A stretch of 64,000 nucleotides of DNA from Moorella sp. Hama-1 (GCF_023734095.1 NZ_AP024620.1:1174501-1238500); one strand, 5' to 3'; positions 39,391 to 49,500 are shown, counted from the first letter of the stretch. Translations and numbers: made by a program. Notes: a model not told the origin generated them from the letters alone.

Positions 39391-39412
39391 TATTTCCGAA
39401 AGGTGAGCAACA

Positions 39413-40369
39413 ATGGACCCCAATAACGATCAACCCCACGACGCCCACGACAGAGTCATTAAAGTCCTCTTTAAAGATACAGGCGAAGCTGTGTTGCGGA
39501 GGTTTCTTAACCTGGATGTCCACTTACAGACTAAACTGCCCACGGAGCATATCAAGGTTAAAGCTATAGCCAGGAAGCTTTCCGATCTGGTCTTTTTAGC
39601 CACCATTCAAGGGAAAAAAGCGTGTATCCATATTGAAATACAAAATACCATAGACCGAAATATGTATCGGAGGATGTTGACATACGGCCTGGCGATAATG
39701 GAAGAACACGACTTACCACTTTTCCAAATGGTAATTTATGCCGGGCGCAGGAAAGCCCGTTTTCGTAACTATATTCACCATGATTTTGGCATTTATCGCT
39801 GGTTGTATCACTTTCCCGTTCTGGATCTCGGCGGTTTGTCACGCCAGGAGTTGCTGGCACTGGGGGAACCCGATTTACTTCCCCTTTTACCCCTGTGCGA
39901 AAGGGAAAAACGGCGGCAATCTCCGGAAAAATTTATCCGCGAATGTCTGGATATGTTGCTTGGACAGGTGCGTTTCCAAGGTTTATCACTGGAAGAGAAG
40001 GGTACTTTACTTTTACGCATGCAAATTTTAGCGGGTTCTGTAACCGAACCTTCTTGGGCGAAAAAATTATTCGATGAGGTGATGCAAATGTTTTTTTTAG
40101 AAGAGAACTGGGTGTATAAAGAAATAGTGGAAAAGGGCATGGAAAAGGGCATGGAAAAGGGCATGGAAAAAGGCATGGAAAAAGGAGAACTTGATACAAT
40201 CAGGGCGAATATTAAAAAGGTATTAAAGCTACGCTTTGGCCCCTTACCTTCTGAGGTTACATCCGAATTGGAAAGAGAAACTGCCAAACAAAAATTAGAT
40301 TACCTGCTGGAAAGGGCTGTCCTGGCTGCCAGCATGGAAGAGTTCAAGAGTGCGCTTTTTTCCGCTTGA
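39413..40369 (+). CDS. Rpn-family PD-(D/E)XK nuclease/putative transposase
   Basis: 318 residues. The N-terminal nuclease domain (HDRVIKVLFKDTGEAVLRRFL, then SDLVFLATIQGKKACIHIEIQN with the D..E-x-Q core) is of the Rpn/YhgA-like recombination-promoting nuclease type; a C-terminal DUF4351-like helical tail (KVLKLRFGPLPSEVTSELER) follows a KGME tetrapeptide repeated four times and then KGELD (about residues 240-258). The repeat comes from a 12-bp DNA unit (about 40131-40185). Such families are numerous, self-spreading and of uncertain function. GAAAGGTGAG precedes the ATG. Confidence 0.75.
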   Translation: MDPNNDQPHDAHDRVIKVLFKDTGEAVLRRFLNLDVHLQTKLPTEHIKVKAIARKLSDLVFLATIQGKKACIHIEIQNTIDRNMYRRMLTYGLAIMEEHDLPLFQMVIYAGRRKARFRNYIHHDFGIYRWLYHFPVLDLGGLSRQELLALGEPDLLPLLPLCEREKRRQSPEKFIRECLDMLLGQVRFQGLSLEEKGTLLLRMQILAGSVTEPSWAKKLFDEVMQMFFLEENWVYKEIVEKGMEKGMEKGMEKGMEKGELDTIRANIKKVLKLRFGPLPSEVTSELERETAKQKLDYLLERAVLAASMEEFKSALFSA

Positions 40370-40407
40370 CAACAGCTAAGATAATCCGCCCTGGCTTGAT
40401 TTTTCCC

Positions 40408-40436
40408 TTGCGAGGCGGGGAATCCTGTGCTATACT
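40408..40436 (+). promoter_or_regulatory. promoter of the rimP-nusA-infB operon
   Basis: TTGCGA (40408-40413), 17 bp, TATACT (40431-40436). Transcription would begin near 40443, about 93 nt before rimP. Confidence 0.7.
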
Positions 40437-40482
40437 ATTGCCAGGTTGTTTTCCGCCAGACATTACTTTGTTGCTTTGCTGG

Positions 40483-40511
40483 AAAAGAGTGGGTTGCTAC
40501 CCACTCTTTTA
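40483..40511 (+). terminator. leader terminator/attenuator upstream of rimP
   Basis: AAAAGAGTGGGT-TGCT-ACCCACTCTTTT lies between the promoter and rimP. The stem is perfect and ends in four T, so it can act as an intrinsic terminator within the operon's own leader. Confidence 0.7.
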
Positions 40512-40535
40512 TGTTGACGGCCGGGAGGTAAATCT

Positions 40536-41012
40536 TTGAGTAAACTGACAGCCATGATCCAGGAGCTGGTGGAACCGGTGCTTATCCCCCTGGGCTATGA
40601 ACTGGTCGATCTGCAGTACGGCCGGGAGGGGGGCCGTTATATCCTGCGTCTCTTCATCGACAGGCCGGAAGGAGTCGGCCTGGATGACTGTGAAAAGGTT
40701 AGCCGGGCTGTGGGGGAGATTCTGGACCGGGAAGACCCGATACCCAACAGCTATTACCTGGAAGTATCATCGCCGGGCCTGGAGCGCCCGTTGAAAAAAG
40801 AAGACGATTTTAAGCGCTTTACCGGGCGGAAGGTCAAGCTGCGCACCTTCGCTCCCATTGACGGGCAGCGCCACTTTCAAGGGCGGTTACTCGGTTACCA
40901 GGAGGGCATAGTCAGGATAAAATCCCCAGAAGGGCAGCAACTGGCCATCCCCCTGGATCAGGTGGCTACTGCCAGGCTGGTGTTTGACTCGGCGGATGAT
41001 GAGGAGGCCTAG
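40536..41012 (+). CDS. rimP: ribosome maturation factor RimP
   Basis: 158 residues, standard size. [45 protein letters not shown] and the [20 protein letters not shown] block identify the family (in pieces over residues 18-95). It assists 30S assembly. The TTG start follows GGGAGGTAAATC. First gene of rimP-nusA-rnpM-ylxQ-infB-rbfA, the same order as in Bacillus. Confidence 0.95.
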   Translation: MSKLTAMIQELVEPVLIPLGYELVDLQYGREGGRYILRLFIDRPEGVGLDDCEKVSRAVGEILDREDPIPNSYYLEVSSPGLERPLKKEDDFKRFTGRKVKLRTFAPIDGQRHFQGRLLGYQEGIVRIKSPEGQQLAIPLDQVATARLVFDSADDEEA

Positions 41013-41018
41013 TTAAGG

Positions 41019-42107
41019 ATGAATAGCGAGTTTATCCAGGCCCTGAGAGACCTGGAGAGGGAAAAGGGCATTAATGCCGATGTCCTGCTGGAAGCCATTG
41101 AAGCGGCCCTGATTTCGGCCTATAAAAAGAATTTCGGTTCCCTGCAGAATGTCCGGGTAGATATCCAGCGGGATACCGGGGAGATTAAAGTCCTGGCCCA
41201 GCGCCAGGTGGTGGAAGAGGTTACCGACCCGCGGCAGGAGATTGCCCTGGCCGAAGCCCGGGCCCTTAACAGCAATTATGAACTCGGCGATATAGTAGAA
41301 AAGGAAGTAACCCCGCGGGATTTTGGCCGCATTGCCGCCCAAACGGCCAAACAGGTGGTCGTCCAGCGGATCCGCGAAGCCGAGCGGGGCATGATTTATG
41401 AAGAATTTATCGGCCGGGAGAATGATCTCGTTACCGGTGTAGTCCAGCGCCAGGAGGGCAAAAACGTCATCCTGGACCTGGGCCGGGCCGAGGCGATCCT
41501 GCTTCCCAGTGAACAGAGTCCCGCCGAAACCTATCGCCAGGGGGAGCGGTTAAAGGCTTATGTCCTGGAGGTCAGGAAGACCAACAAGGGCCCCCAGATT
41601 TTAGTATCCCGGACCCATCCCGGCTTGATTAAACGGCTCTTTGAACTGGAAGTCCCGGAGATCCATGACGGTATCGTTGAAGTCAAGGGCGTGGCCAGGG
41701 AACCCGGGGCGCGCTCTAAGATTGCCGTTCATTCCCGGGATGAAAAGGTCGACCCGGTTGGTTCCTGCGTGGGCCCCCGGGGTTCGCGGGTCCAGGCTGT
41801 AGTCCAGGAATTGCGGGGGGAAAAGGTAGATATTATTAAATGGAGCGATGATCCGGCTGTTTATGTGGCCAACTCCCTGAGCCCGGCCCGGGTCCTGGAT
41901 GTCACCGTCGATGAGGAGAACAAGGTCAGCCAGGTAATTGTGCCCGACAACCAGCTCTCCCTGGCTATCGGCAAGGAAGGCCAGAATGCCAGGCTGGCGG
42001 CCAGGATTACCGGCTGGAAAATCGACATTAAACCGGAATCGGAAGCCGGCGACTGGGACGACTGGGAGGCCGATTTAAATCTTGACGGTGGCCTGGAGGA
42101 GGAGTAA
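41019..42107 (+). CDS. nusA: transcription termination/antitermination factor NusA
   Basis: 362 residues, the Firmicute form without C-terminal acidic repeats. N-terminal RNAP-binding domain ([24 protein letters not shown]), S1 domain (about 130-200), then KH domains with [21 protein letters not shown] and [21 protein letters not shown]. It modulates pausing and intrinsic termination; in Bacillus NusA autoregulates its operon at a leader terminator, and one is present here at 40483. Confidence 0.95.
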   Translation: MNSEFIQALRDLEREKGINADVLLEAIEAALISAYKKNFGSLQNVRVDIQRDTGEIKVLAQRQVVEEVTDPRQEIALAEARALNSNYELGDIVEKEVTPRDFGRIAAQTAKQVVVQRIREAERGMIYEEFIGRENDLVTGVVQRQEGKNVILDLGRAEAILLPSEQSPAETYRQGERLKAYVLEVRKTNKGPQILVSRTHPGLIKRLFELEVPEIHDGIVEVKGVAREPGARSKIAVHSRDEKVDPVGSCVGPRGSRVQAVVQELRGEKVDIIKWSDDPAVYVANSLSPARVLDVTVDEENKVSQVIVPDNQLSLAIGKEGQNARLAARITGWKIDIKPESEAGDWDDWEADLNLDGGLEEE

Positions 42108-42109
42108 GC

Positions 42110-42391
42110 TTGCTTAAGCCCCGCAAAATACCCGTAAGGATGTGTGTCGGTTGCCGGGCCCGCAATGACAAACGCAATTTACTTCGGGTAGTGCGGACAC
42201 CGGAACAGGAGGTAGTTGTCGATCCTACCGGTAAGAGGGCCGGGCGCGGCGCTTATCTCTGCCCGCGGGTGGAATGCCTGCGGAAAGCCGTTAAGAGCAG
42301 GGCCCTGGAGCGGGCCCTGGGGGTAGCCGTTTCTCCGGAAGTATTGGCCCGCCTGGAGGCCGGTTTTAACCAGGAAAGTAACCATGAATAG
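42110..42391 (+). CDS. rnpM: RNase P modulator RnpM (YlxR)
   Basis: 93 residues. The YlxR signature [22 protein letters not shown] and [20 protein letters not shown] are clear. In Bacillus it binds and modulates the RNase P RNA. TTG start at 42110 with GGAGGAG upstream; it overlaps ylxQ by 8 nt. Confidence 0.9.
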   Translation: MLKPRKIPVRMCVGCRARNDKRNLLRVVRTPEQEVVVDPTGKRAGRGAYLCPRVECLRKAVKSRALERALGVAVSPEVLARLEAGFNQESNHE

Positions 42392-42692
42392 AATCTATAA
42401 TCTTCTCGGCCTGGCCTGCCGGGCCGGTAAGATCGCCTGGGGTTACCAGGCGGTGGTGGCCGCCCTTAAAGGCCATAAAGCAGAACTGGTTATACTGGCC
42501 AGGGATAGCAGTCCCCGGCTCCAGGCAAAACTGCTGCGGTCTTGCCGGGAGTACGGCAGTCAGGGGTTGATTTACGGGCAAAAAAACGAACTGGGAGCAG
42601 CAATGGGTAAACCCCCGTGTGCTGTCGTCGCCATTACTGATAGAAACTTCGCCGCCTTAATTCAAAATGGGGTACGGGAGGTTGATGTATGA
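42384..42692 (+). CDS. ylxQ: L7Ae-family ribosomal/K-turn-binding protein YlxQ
   Basis: 102 residues. IYNLLGLACRAGKIAWGYQAVVAALKGHKAELVILARDSSPR is the L7Ae fold start, with the K-turn recognition region at the C-terminus (PCAVVAITDRNFAALI). Exact RNA target is unknown in Firmicutes. Typical position between rnpM and infB. Confidence 0.9.
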   Translation: MNRIYNLLGLACRAGKIAWGYQAVVAALKGHKAELVILARDSSPRLQAKLLRSCREYGSQGLIYGQKNELGAAMGKPPCAVVAITDRNFAALIQNGVREVDV

Positions 42693-42710
42693 AAATATGG
42701 GGGTGGTTTA

Positions 42711-45524
42711 ATGGCCAAAACGCGCGTTTACGAATTAGCCAAGGAACTAAAGGTTACCAATAAAGATCTCATAGATACCATGGCCCGGTTGGGGATTTAT
42801 ACCCGTTCCCACATGAGTGTCCTGGAAAACGGGGAAGTTATAAAAGTACGCAATCATTACCGCCAGCAGTGGCGGGCCGCCAAGCTGGCCCGGATGAAAC
42901 GGGAACAGGCCGGGGTGAAGCCCGAGCAGGCGGATAACGCTGCCCGGGTACCGGCAACTACCCAGCAGGAAGAACCGCCGGTCCGGCAGGAGACTGCTCC
43001 TGAAGCCGCGCAGGCGGCACCCGAAGCCGGGGCAGCAGGGCGACAGGATACGGGGAGGGCAACTGCCCCGCTGCAACCGGCCGCAACAGCAGGTCCGGGG
43101 GCAGGTCAGACGGAAGGGCCGGGCCCCGTAACTACCAGCGAAACCAGGGGGCAGGCCCAGGAGGCTTCGACCCCGAAGGAATCCCGGTCCCGCCAGCAAG
43201 AGCAGCACCAACCGCGGCAACAGCGCCATCAGGGACAACAACAGCAGGAGCAGCCCCGGCACAGGGATAACAGGGGTTATAATCAAAGGCAGCCGGCAGG
43301 TCGAGAGCCCCAGGCCCAGGCGGGCCGGCCCCAGCATCCCCAGGCCGGCGAGGCCGTCCAGCGCCAGCGGCCCCAGGGTGGCGAATCCGGCCGTGGGCAG
43401 CAGCAATGGCGGGATAAAAGGCGCCGGGGCGAAGGCCCCCACCGCCAGGAAGAAAATAGGGGCCCATCCCGGGAGACCCCGGCGGCCCGGGCCGACACCA
43501 AAGGCCAGGGAGCCGGCCAGCGACCGGCGGCCGATAGGGGTCAACGCCGTCCAGGTCCGGCTTACAATAAACCCCTGCGGATTCCCAAACCCCCGGAGGC
43601 AGTCACTAAAGACTTGCCGGAGAAGCGTCGTGACCGGCCCAACGCCAAACCGGCTACCAAACCAGAGGCCGGGCGCAGTCGTAAAAAAGAGCTGGAACAC
43701 CAGCGGGAAGAGCGCCTGCTGCGGCGGGATAGGAATAAAGGCAAGGCTCAGAAGCATAAAGAGACACCCAAAGTGGTCTTTAAGATTACCCTGACCGGTA
43801 GCATCACCGTCCAGGAACTGGCCAAGAGGATCGGGAAAACAGCGGCCGAGGTTATCAAGTACCTCATGGGCCAGGGTATAATGGCCACCATCAACCAGGA
43901 ACTGGATATTGACACCGCGGCCCTGGCGGCCCAGGATCTGGGCGCTGTTGTGGAGATTAAACATGAGAAGCCGCTTACCGAACTGGAAGACCTGGTCGAC
44001 CCGCCGGAAACCCTGCGCGAGCGGCCGCCGGTGGTCACCGTTATGGGCCACGTCGACCACGGGAAAACCTCTTTGCTGGATGCCATCCGCCGTACCAACG
44101 TTACTGCCAGCGAAGCCGGCGGTATTACCCAGCACATCGGGGCCTACCAGGTCAGGCTGAAGAACCGGAAGATCACCTTCCTGGATACTCCTGGTCACGC
44201 GGCCTTTACCGCCATGCGCGCCCGGGGCGCCCAGGCCACCGATATAGCCATCCTGGTGGTGGCTGCGGACGACGGCGTTATGCCCCAGACTATTGAGGCC
44301 ATTAACCACGCCAAAGCTGCCGGGGTGCCCATTGTGGTGGCTATTAATAAGATCGATCGCCCCGATGCCAACCCGGACCGGGTCAAACAACAGCTGACGG
44401 AATACGGCCTTGTTCCTGAGGAATGGGGCGGTGAGACCATTATGGTCCCGGTATCGGCGGTGACGAAACAGGGCCTCAACGAACTCCTGGAGATGGTCCT
44501 GCTGACGGCCGATGTGGCCGAACTCAAGGCCAACCCGGATCGCCCCGCCCGAGGTATCGTTATTGAAGCCCAGCTTGACCGGGGCCGTGGCCCGGTGGCC
44601 ACCATGCTGGTCCAGAAGGGCACCCTGAAGGTCGGCGACAACCTGGTCGCCGGTGCGGCAAGCGGTCGCGTCCGGGCTATGGTGGATGATCGCGGCGAAC
44701 GGGTGAACAGCGCCCCCCCGTCCACCCCGGTGGAAGTCCTGGGCTTGTCCGAATTACCCGAGGCTGGCGATATCTTCCAGGTAGTCGAAGATGAGAAGCT
44801 GGCTCGCCAGATCGCTACCTCCCGCCAGGAGGAAAAACGCCAGGAAGAGATGCAGGTTGCCGGCAAGACCTCCCTGGATGATCTGTTTAAACAGATGGAA
44901 GCCGGGGAAGTTAAAGAACTGAACCTGGTAATTAAGGGGGATGTCCAGGGTTCGGTAGAAGCTTTGCGGAGCGCCCTGGAGCAACTCTCGACCAGTGAGG
45001 TCAAGGTGAATCTCCTCCACGGCGGGGTGGGGGCGATAACAGAGACCGACGTCATGCTGGCAGCGGCTTCCCGGGCCATTATCATCGGCTTCAACGTCCG
45101 TCCGGAAGCCAATGTACGCAAAGCAGCCGAGGAAGCCGGGGTGGAGATCCGGCTCTACCGGGTCATTTATGAGGTTGTTGATGACGTCCGGGCGGCCATG
45201 TCCGGCCTCCTGGAACCGGAGCAGCGCGAGGCCACCCTGGGCCGGGCCGAAGTCCGGGCTACCTTCAAGGTTCCCAAAGCTGGAACGGTAGCCGGTTGCC
45301 TGGTCACGGAAGGTAAGCTCCAGAACCATGCCCTGGCCCGGGTTATCAGGGACGGCGTCGTGGTCTTTGAGGGCCGCATCGATTCCTTGAAACGCTTTAA
45401 AGACGACGCCCGGGAAGTAGCCCAGGGCTACGAATGCGGTGTTGGCCTGGAGAAGTTCAACGACATCAAAGAGGGCGACGTCATCGAGGCCTACACCATC
45501 GAAGAGATCAAACGGGAACTTTAG
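42711..45524 (+). CDS. infB: translation initiation factor IF-2
   Basis: 937 residues. N-terminal [21 protein letters not shown] helical module, a long Gln/Arg/Pro/Gly-rich disordered linker (about 65-330) that is unusually rich in QQ and PR runs, then IF2-N domain, the G domain with GHVDHGKTS (about 446), DTPGHAAF and NKIDRP motifs, and domains II-IV that bind fMet-tRNA. It brings initiator tRNA to the 30S. ATG 42711 follows GGGGTGG. Confidence 0.96.
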   Translation: MAKTRVYELAKELKVTNKDLIDTMARLGIYTRSHMSVLENGEVIKVRNHYRQQWRAAKLARMKREQAGVKPEQADNAARVPATTQQEEPPVRQETAPEAAQAAPEAGAAGRQDTGRATAPLQPAATAGPGAGQTEGPGPVTTSETRGQAQEASTPKESRSRQQEQHQPRQQRHQGQQQQEQPRHRDNRGYNQRQPAGREPQAQAGRPQHPQAGEAVQRQRPQGGESGRGQQQWRDKRRRGEGPHRQEENRGPSRETPAARADTKGQGAGQRPAADRGQRRPGPAYNKPLRIPKPPEAVTKDLPEKRRDRPNAKPATKPEAGRSRKKELEHQREERLLRRDRNKGKAQKHKETPKVVFKITLTGSITVQELAKRIGKTAAEVIKYLMGQGIMATINQELDIDTAALAAQDLGAVVEIKHEKPLTELEDLVDPPETLRERPPVVTVMGHVDHGKTSLLDAIRRTNVTASEAGGITQHIGAYQVRLKNRKITFLDTPGHAAFTAMRARGAQATDIAILVVAADDGVMPQTIEAINHAKAAGVPIVVAINKIDRPDANPDRVKQQLTEYGLVPEEWGGETIMVPVSAVTKQGLNELLEMVLLTADVAELKANPDRPARGIVIEAQLDRGRGPVATMLVQKGTLKVGDNLVAGAASGRVRAMVDDRGERVNSAPPSTPVEVLGLSELPEAGDIFQVVEDEKLARQIATSRQEEKRQEEMQVAGKTSLDDLFKQMEAGEVKELNLVIKGDVQGSVEALRSALEQLSTSEVKVNLLHGGVGAITETDVMLAAASRAIIIGFNVRPEANVRKAAEEAGVEIRLYRVIYEVVDDVRAAMSGLLEPEQREATLGRAEVRATFKVPKAGTVAGCLVTEGKLQNHALARVIRDGVVVFEGRIDSLKRFKDDAREVAQGYECGVGLEKFNDIKEGDVIEAYTIEEIKREL

Positions 45525-45537
45525 GGAGGCGATGGCC

Positions 45538-45900
45538 GTGACCGCGAGGAACCAGCGGGTAGCTGAAGAGATGAAGAAGGAAGTCGCCCGGATTATCCGG
45601 GATGAGGTCAAAGACCCGCGCCTGGAAGCTGGCCTGGTGAGCGTTACGGGAGTGGAACTATCCAACGACCGTCACTATGCCAAGGTCTATGTCAGTATCT
45701 ATGGCGACGATGAGGTTAAAAATCAGGCCATGGAGGGGCTGACCAGGGCTACCAGCTTTATCCGGCGGGAGATCGGCCAGCGCTTGAGCCTTCGTTATAC
45801 ACCGGAGATCACCTTTAAAATAGATGCCTCCATTGAGCACGGAGATCATATCAACCGGTTGCTGGCCCGAGTGAGGGCCGGGGAACAGCCTGATGAGTGA
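45538..45900 (+). CDS. rbfA: ribosome-binding factor A
   Basis: 120 residues. RNQRVAEEMKKEVARIIRDEVKDPRLEAGLVSVTGVELSNDRHYAKVYVSI contains the KH-like RbfA signatures (in parts), ending with RLSLRYTPEITFKIDASIEHGDHI. It aids 16S 5' maturation. GTG 45538 lies eight bases after GGGAGG and is preferred; ATG 45532 is only two bases from it. The stop overlaps nrnA by 8 nt. Confidence 0.92.
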   Translation: MTARNQRVAEEMKKEVARIIRDEVKDPRLEAGLVSVTGVELSNDRHYAKVYVSIYGDDEVKNQAMEGLTRATSFIRREIGQRLSLRYTPEITFKIDASIEHGDHINRLLARVRAGEQPDE

Positions 45901-46855
45901 CATCGCCAGGATAGCGGCCACCCTGGCCACGGCCCGGGACGTGGCGGTGGCCACCCACATTATCCCGGACGGGGATTGCCTGGGCTCCATGCTCGCCCTG
46001 ACCCTGGCCCTCAGGGACCGGGGCGCCAGGGTAGTGGCTATTAATGCTGACCCGGTCCCGGAGATGTTTCAGTACCTGCCGGGGCAGGAGACCATTATAC
46101 CCCCCGCCAGGGTAACCCATGTGCCGCCGTTACTTGTAATGGTTGATTGTACGGACCTGGAACGAGCCGGTACCGGCTTTAGCGCCTGGCAGAACCGGGT
46201 CGAGGAGATAATTAACATCGATCATCACGTCAGTAATACCCGTTTCGGCCACCTGAACCTGGTGGACGGCCAGGCGGCGGCAACGGCGGAATTAATCTAC
46301 GCCATCCTTGAGGCCATGCCGGCAAACATTACCCCGGAGGTGGCGACCTGTCTTTATACAGGCCTGGCCACTGATACCGGCTCTTTTCAGTATGAGAGCT
46401 GTACGGCCAGGACCCTGCGCCTGGCCGCCAACCTCATTGAGAGGGGAGCCCGGCTGCCCCTTATCCGGGAATACCTGTGGGAAAGGAAACCCTTGAATAG
46501 TATCCGCCTCCTGGCGGCTACCCTGCCCACCCTCACCCTGGCCTATGAGGGACGGGTGGCCTGGCTGACGGTGACCAGGGCGGCCCTGGAGGCCACGGGT
46601 TCAGGGCCGGAACACGCCGAGGGCCTGGTCAATTATCCCCGCAGCATTGCCGGGGTGGAAGTCGGCCTGCTCTTCCGGGAATTACCCGAAGGCAAAATCA
46701 AGGTCAGCCTACGCTCGAAGAAAATTGTGGATGTTAACCAGGTGGCAGGCTTATTTGGCGGCGGCGGTCACCGCCGGGCCGCCGGTTGTACCATTGCCGG
46801 CGACCTGGAGAGAGTAGTCGCCCGGGTGGTAGCCGCTGTAGGTGAGGCCCTGTAG
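45893..46855 (+). CDS. nrnA: DHH-family oligoribonuclease/pAp phosphatase NrnA
   Basis: 320 residues. Metal motifs: THIIPDGDCLGSMLAL, VMVDCTDLER, INIDHHVSNTRFG (the DHH motif), and TGLATDTGSFQY; the C-terminal DHHA1 domain has the GGGGHRRAAG substrate loop (FGGGGHRRAAGC). It degrades nanoRNAs and dephosphorylates pAp. It lies between rbfA and truB as in many Firmicutes. Confidence 0.93.
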   Translation: MSDIARIAATLATARDVAVATHIIPDGDCLGSMLALTLALRDRGARVVAINADPVPEMFQYLPGQETIIPPARVTHVPPLLVMVDCTDLERAGTGFSAWQNRVEEIINIDHHVSNTRFGHLNLVDGQAAATAELIYAILEAMPANITPEVATCLYTGLATDTGSFQYESCTARTLRLAANLIERGARLPLIREYLWERKPLNSIRLLAATLPTLTLAYEGRVAWLTVTRAALEATGSGPEHAEGLVNYPRSIAGVEVGLLFRELPEGKIKVSLRSKKIVDVNQVAGLFGGGGHRRAAGCTIAGDLERVVARVVAAVGEAL

Positions 46856-46857
46856 CT

Positions 46858-47772
46858 ATGGTCACGGGTTTTATTAACGTCTTAAAGCCACCGGGGTTGA
46901 CCTCCCACGATGTCGTCCAGCAGCTGCGCCGGATTCTAAAAGAAAAGAAAATCGGCCACGCCGGTACCCTGGATCCCCTGGCAGCCGGTGTCCTGCCGGT
47001 AGCCGCCGGCAAGGCCACCCGTTTGCTGGAGTACCTTCAGGCCGGAGATAAGGCCTACCGGGCCGAATTTATCCTGGGCCTCAAGACCGACACCCAGGAC
47101 CTGGACGGCAGCGTTCTGGCCAGGACGCCCTGCCCGCCCTTTACAGAGGGGGAATTGCAGGCGGCTGCCTTACCCCTGACGGGCCCGATCTTCCAGGTAC
47201 CACCCATGGCCTCGGCGGTACACTACCAGGGTCGCCGCCTGTATGAATTGGCCTGGGAGGGCCTGGAGGTGGAACGGCCGGCGCGGCCGGTGACCGTTTA
47301 CCAATTTCAAGTCCTCAAAGCCTGGCGCGACCCTCCCTATTACCGGGCTTTAGTGGATATTACTTGTTCCCGGGGTACCTACGTTCGTACCCTGGGGGCT
47401 GATTGGGGCGACCGTCTGGGCGTAGGGGCGACCCTGGCCTTTTTGCTACGTACGGCGGCCGGGACCTTCCAGTTGACTGCTGCCTGGACCCTGGAAGAAA
47501 TCGAGGCTATGGCCAGGGCGGGCAACCTGGAGTTTATCCTCCCCCCTGCCGCCGGCCTCCAGCACCTGGCGGCGGTTACTGTACCCGGGGACTTTATTCC
47601 CGCCGTGCGTAACGGGGTAGTCCTTAAAGGTGAGGTATGCCGGTCGCTGCCGGCAGTCCGGACCGGGGATATCGTGCGCCTGGAGGATGGAGCCGGGCAG
47701 CTCCTGGCCCTGGCCAGGGTGGCGATCAATAACCAGGGGGCGTATCTTTTTAAGCCCCATAAGGTTTTGTGA
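46858..47772 (+). CDS. truB: tRNA pseudouridine-55 synthase TruB
   Basis: 304 residues. INVLKPPGLTSHDVVQQLRR and HAGTLDPLAAGVLPVAAGKAT with the catalytic Asp (GTLDPLA), then PPMASAVHYQGRRLYELA and CSRGTYVRTLGADWG. C-terminal PUA-like region. It makes pseudouridine 55 in the T-loop. The start is two bases after nrnA. Confidence 0.95.
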   Translation: MVTGFINVLKPPGLTSHDVVQQLRRILKEKKIGHAGTLDPLAAGVLPVAAGKATRLLEYLQAGDKAYRAEFILGLKTDTQDLDGSVLARTPCPPFTEGELQAAALPLTGPIFQVPPMASAVHYQGRRLYELAWEGLEVERPARPVTVYQFQVLKAWRDPPYYRALVDITCSRGTYVRTLGADWGDRLGVGATLAFLLRTAAGTFQLTAAWTLEEIEAMARAGNLEFILPPAAGLQHLAAVTVPGDFIPAVRNGVVLKGEVCRSLPAVRTGDIVRLEDGAGQLLALARVAINNQGAYLFKPHKVL

Positions 47773-47782
47773 AGGGGTAGTA

Positions 47783-48748
47783 ATGATGCAGGTATGGCAG
47801 GGATTGCCCCGGGGTTTGGATACAGGCGGCTGCTGCCTGGCCCTGGGGAACTTCGACGGGGTGCACCGGGGTCACCAGCATTTAATCAGCACCATTGTCC
47901 AGCGATCCAGGTCCGGCGAAGGACCGGCTATAGTAATTACCTTTACTCCGCATCCATCCCGGGTCCTGGGTGGTAACCCTCCCGGGCTGTTAACCACCAC
48001 TGAGCGCAAGATAGAACTCATTGCCCGGTTGGGTGTAGATCATTTATTCCTTTTGCCCTTTACCAGGGAAATGGCGGCCCTGGACCCGGAAGCCTTCAGC
48101 CGGGAGATTTTATGGTCCCATTTCCACCCCCGCCTGGTGGGGGTAGGTTTTAATTTTACCTTCGGCTACCGGGGGGCGGGCACCCCTGCCCTGTTACGCC
48201 GCCTAGGGGCGGAGCTGGGTTTTAGCGTAACTGTAATGGCGCCGGTAACCCACCGGGGTTTCATTGTCAGCAGTACGGCCATCCGCAATGCCCTGGGCCA
48301 GGGGGATATCGCCCTGGCCAGGGAGCTCCTCGGCTACTGGCCATTCCTGGCCGGGAGGGTGGTGCCGGGTGAACAGCGTGGACGTCGCCTGGGCTTTCCC
48401 ACGGCCAACCTGGCGGTACCGCCGGAATTGCAGCTGCCCGCCTATGGCGTTTATGCCTGCTTTGCCTCCTGCCGGGGACAGAACTGGAGGGCGGTAGTAA
48501 ACATCGGCCGGAGGCCGACCTTCGGCCCCTCCCTGCCGGCGACCATCGAAGCCCATCTCTTGGATTTCAGTGGGGATCTCTACCACCAGGACATGGCCCT
48601 GGAGTTCCGAGGTTTTCTACGCCCGGAGCGCAAGTTTGCCAGTCCCGGAGATTTAAAAAACCAGATGGAGGCTGACCGGCACCAGGTCCGGCTGATCCTG
48701 GATGGCGGGACAGCGTCAATAATGTCATCGCGGGACCAGCAGGCGTAA
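47783..48748 (+). CDS. ribF: bifunctional riboflavin kinase/FAD synthetase
   Basis: 321 residues. The nucleotidyltransferase half has LALGNFDGVHRGHQHLI and ISSTAIRNALGQGDI-like (VSSTAIRNAL) motifs; the kinase half has GRRLGFPTANLAVP and ARPTFG-like VVNIGRRPTFG, with the expected Glu in ATIEAHLLDF. It converts riboflavin to FMN and FAD. ATG 47783 follows GAAGGGG. Last gene of the rimP operon. Confidence 0.94.
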   Translation: MMQVWQGLPRGLDTGGCCLALGNFDGVHRGHQHLISTIVQRSRSGEGPAIVITFTPHPSRVLGGNPPGLLTTTERKIELIARLGVDHLFLLPFTREMAALDPEAFSREILWSHFHPRLVGVGFNFTFGYRGAGTPALLRRLGAELGFSVTVMAPVTHRGFIVSSTAIRNALGQGDIALARELLGYWPFLAGRVVPGEQRGRRLGFPTANLAVPPELQLPAYGVYACFASCRGQNWRAVVNIGRRPTFGPSLPATIEAHLLDFSGDLYHQDMALEFRGFLRPERKFASPGDLKNQMEADRHQVRLILDGGTASIMSSRDQQA

Positions 48749-48819
48749 CCAGCCCGGAATTCCTGGCGTAATATATACTGGTTTAATAAAATTTACCAGG
48801 GTAGATTGGGGCTGGGACG

Positions 48820-49041
48820 ATGAAAGTTATTATTACCGCCCACGCCAGGAAACGCCTGCAGGATCTACGCCAGGAGCAGATAGAAGAGGATGATATCTAT
48901 ACTGCGGCCCGGAGTATACCTGGTTATATACCCACGGCGACCCGGTTCCGGGGCTTCGTGGCTAGTAAGGGACGGCCGTTCGACCTGGTGGTGAAGGATG
49001 TTCTGGCCGGGCGACTGGTAATCACTATTATCGGGAAATAA
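48820..49041 (+). CDS. small conserved hypothetical protein, DUF4258-like
   Basis: 73 residues: VIITAHARKRLQDLRQEQIEEDDIYTAARSIPG followed by three beta strands (FRGFVAS, PFDLVVKDVL, RLVITIIGK; quoted in parts). The HARKR start and strand-rich end resemble DUF4258/RelE-like small proteins, but the match is weak and no antitoxin lies beside it. Promoter-like TAATATATACTGG and a ribosome site (TGGGAC-poor) precede ATG 48820. Confidence 0.6.
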   Translation: MKVIITAHARKRLQDLRQEQIEEDDIYTAARSIPGYIPTATRFRGFVASKGRPFDLVVKDVLAGRLVITIIGK

Positions 49042-49112
49042 TGCACGCAGGCCTGTCATCTGGCACTGTGGGCCACAGTAAATGCCGCCCAAATTACGGT
49101 TGTAAGGAACAG

Positions 49113-49141
49113 TTGCGTTCCATGCCAGGACAGCTTATAAT
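49113..49141 (+). promoter_or_regulatory. rpsO promoter and leader
   Basis: TTGCGT (49113-49118), 17 bp, TATAAT (49136-49141). The roughly 80-nt leader up to 49230 has GC-rich pairing segments (GGCGAGG, CCGACGCC, GGCCCGC), as expected for autogenous control by S15, though no specific motif was proved. Confidence 0.7.
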
Positions 49142-49230
49142 AGAGCTAATGAACCCGTGGCGAGGATTGGCGAGGCTCCGACGCCTTTCTTGGCCCGCTG
49201 GGGATATTGCTATTAAAGGAGGTGAAGTTG

Positions 49231-49500
49231 ATGGCCCTGGATACTGCTAAGAAAAAGGAAATAATAACCCGTTATCAAAAGCACGAAAATGATACGGGCT
49301 CGCCAGAAGTGCAGATTGCCATTCTGACGGAACGCATTAACCACCTGACGGAACACCTGCAGGTACATCACAAGGACCATCACTCGCGCCGGGGCCTGCT
49401 CAAGATGGTTGGTCAACGCCGGGGTTTACTCAATTACCTGCGTGACAACGATATTGAGCGTTACCGGCAGGTTATCGAGGCCCTCGGCTTGCGGCGCTAA
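49231..49500 (+). CDS. rpsO: 30S ribosomal protein S15
   Basis: 89 residues, standard. [27 protein letters not shown] and [21 protein letters not shown] are the 16S-binding helices (in parts). It nucleates the platform of the 30S. ATG 49231 has AAAGGAGGTG upstream. Terminator follows, then pnp, the usual rpsO-pnp pairing. Confidence 0.97.
   Translation: MALDTAKKKEIITRYQKHENDTGSPEVQIAILTERINHLTEHLQVHHKDHHSRRGLLKMVGQRRGLLNYLRDNDIERYRQVIEALGLRR

Noticed and set aside
42747-44390. 547-codon open frame on the minus strand across infB
   Set aside because: It is a mirror of the GC-rich, low-complexity infB coding strand; infB has clear motifs and a ribosome site, this frame has neither.
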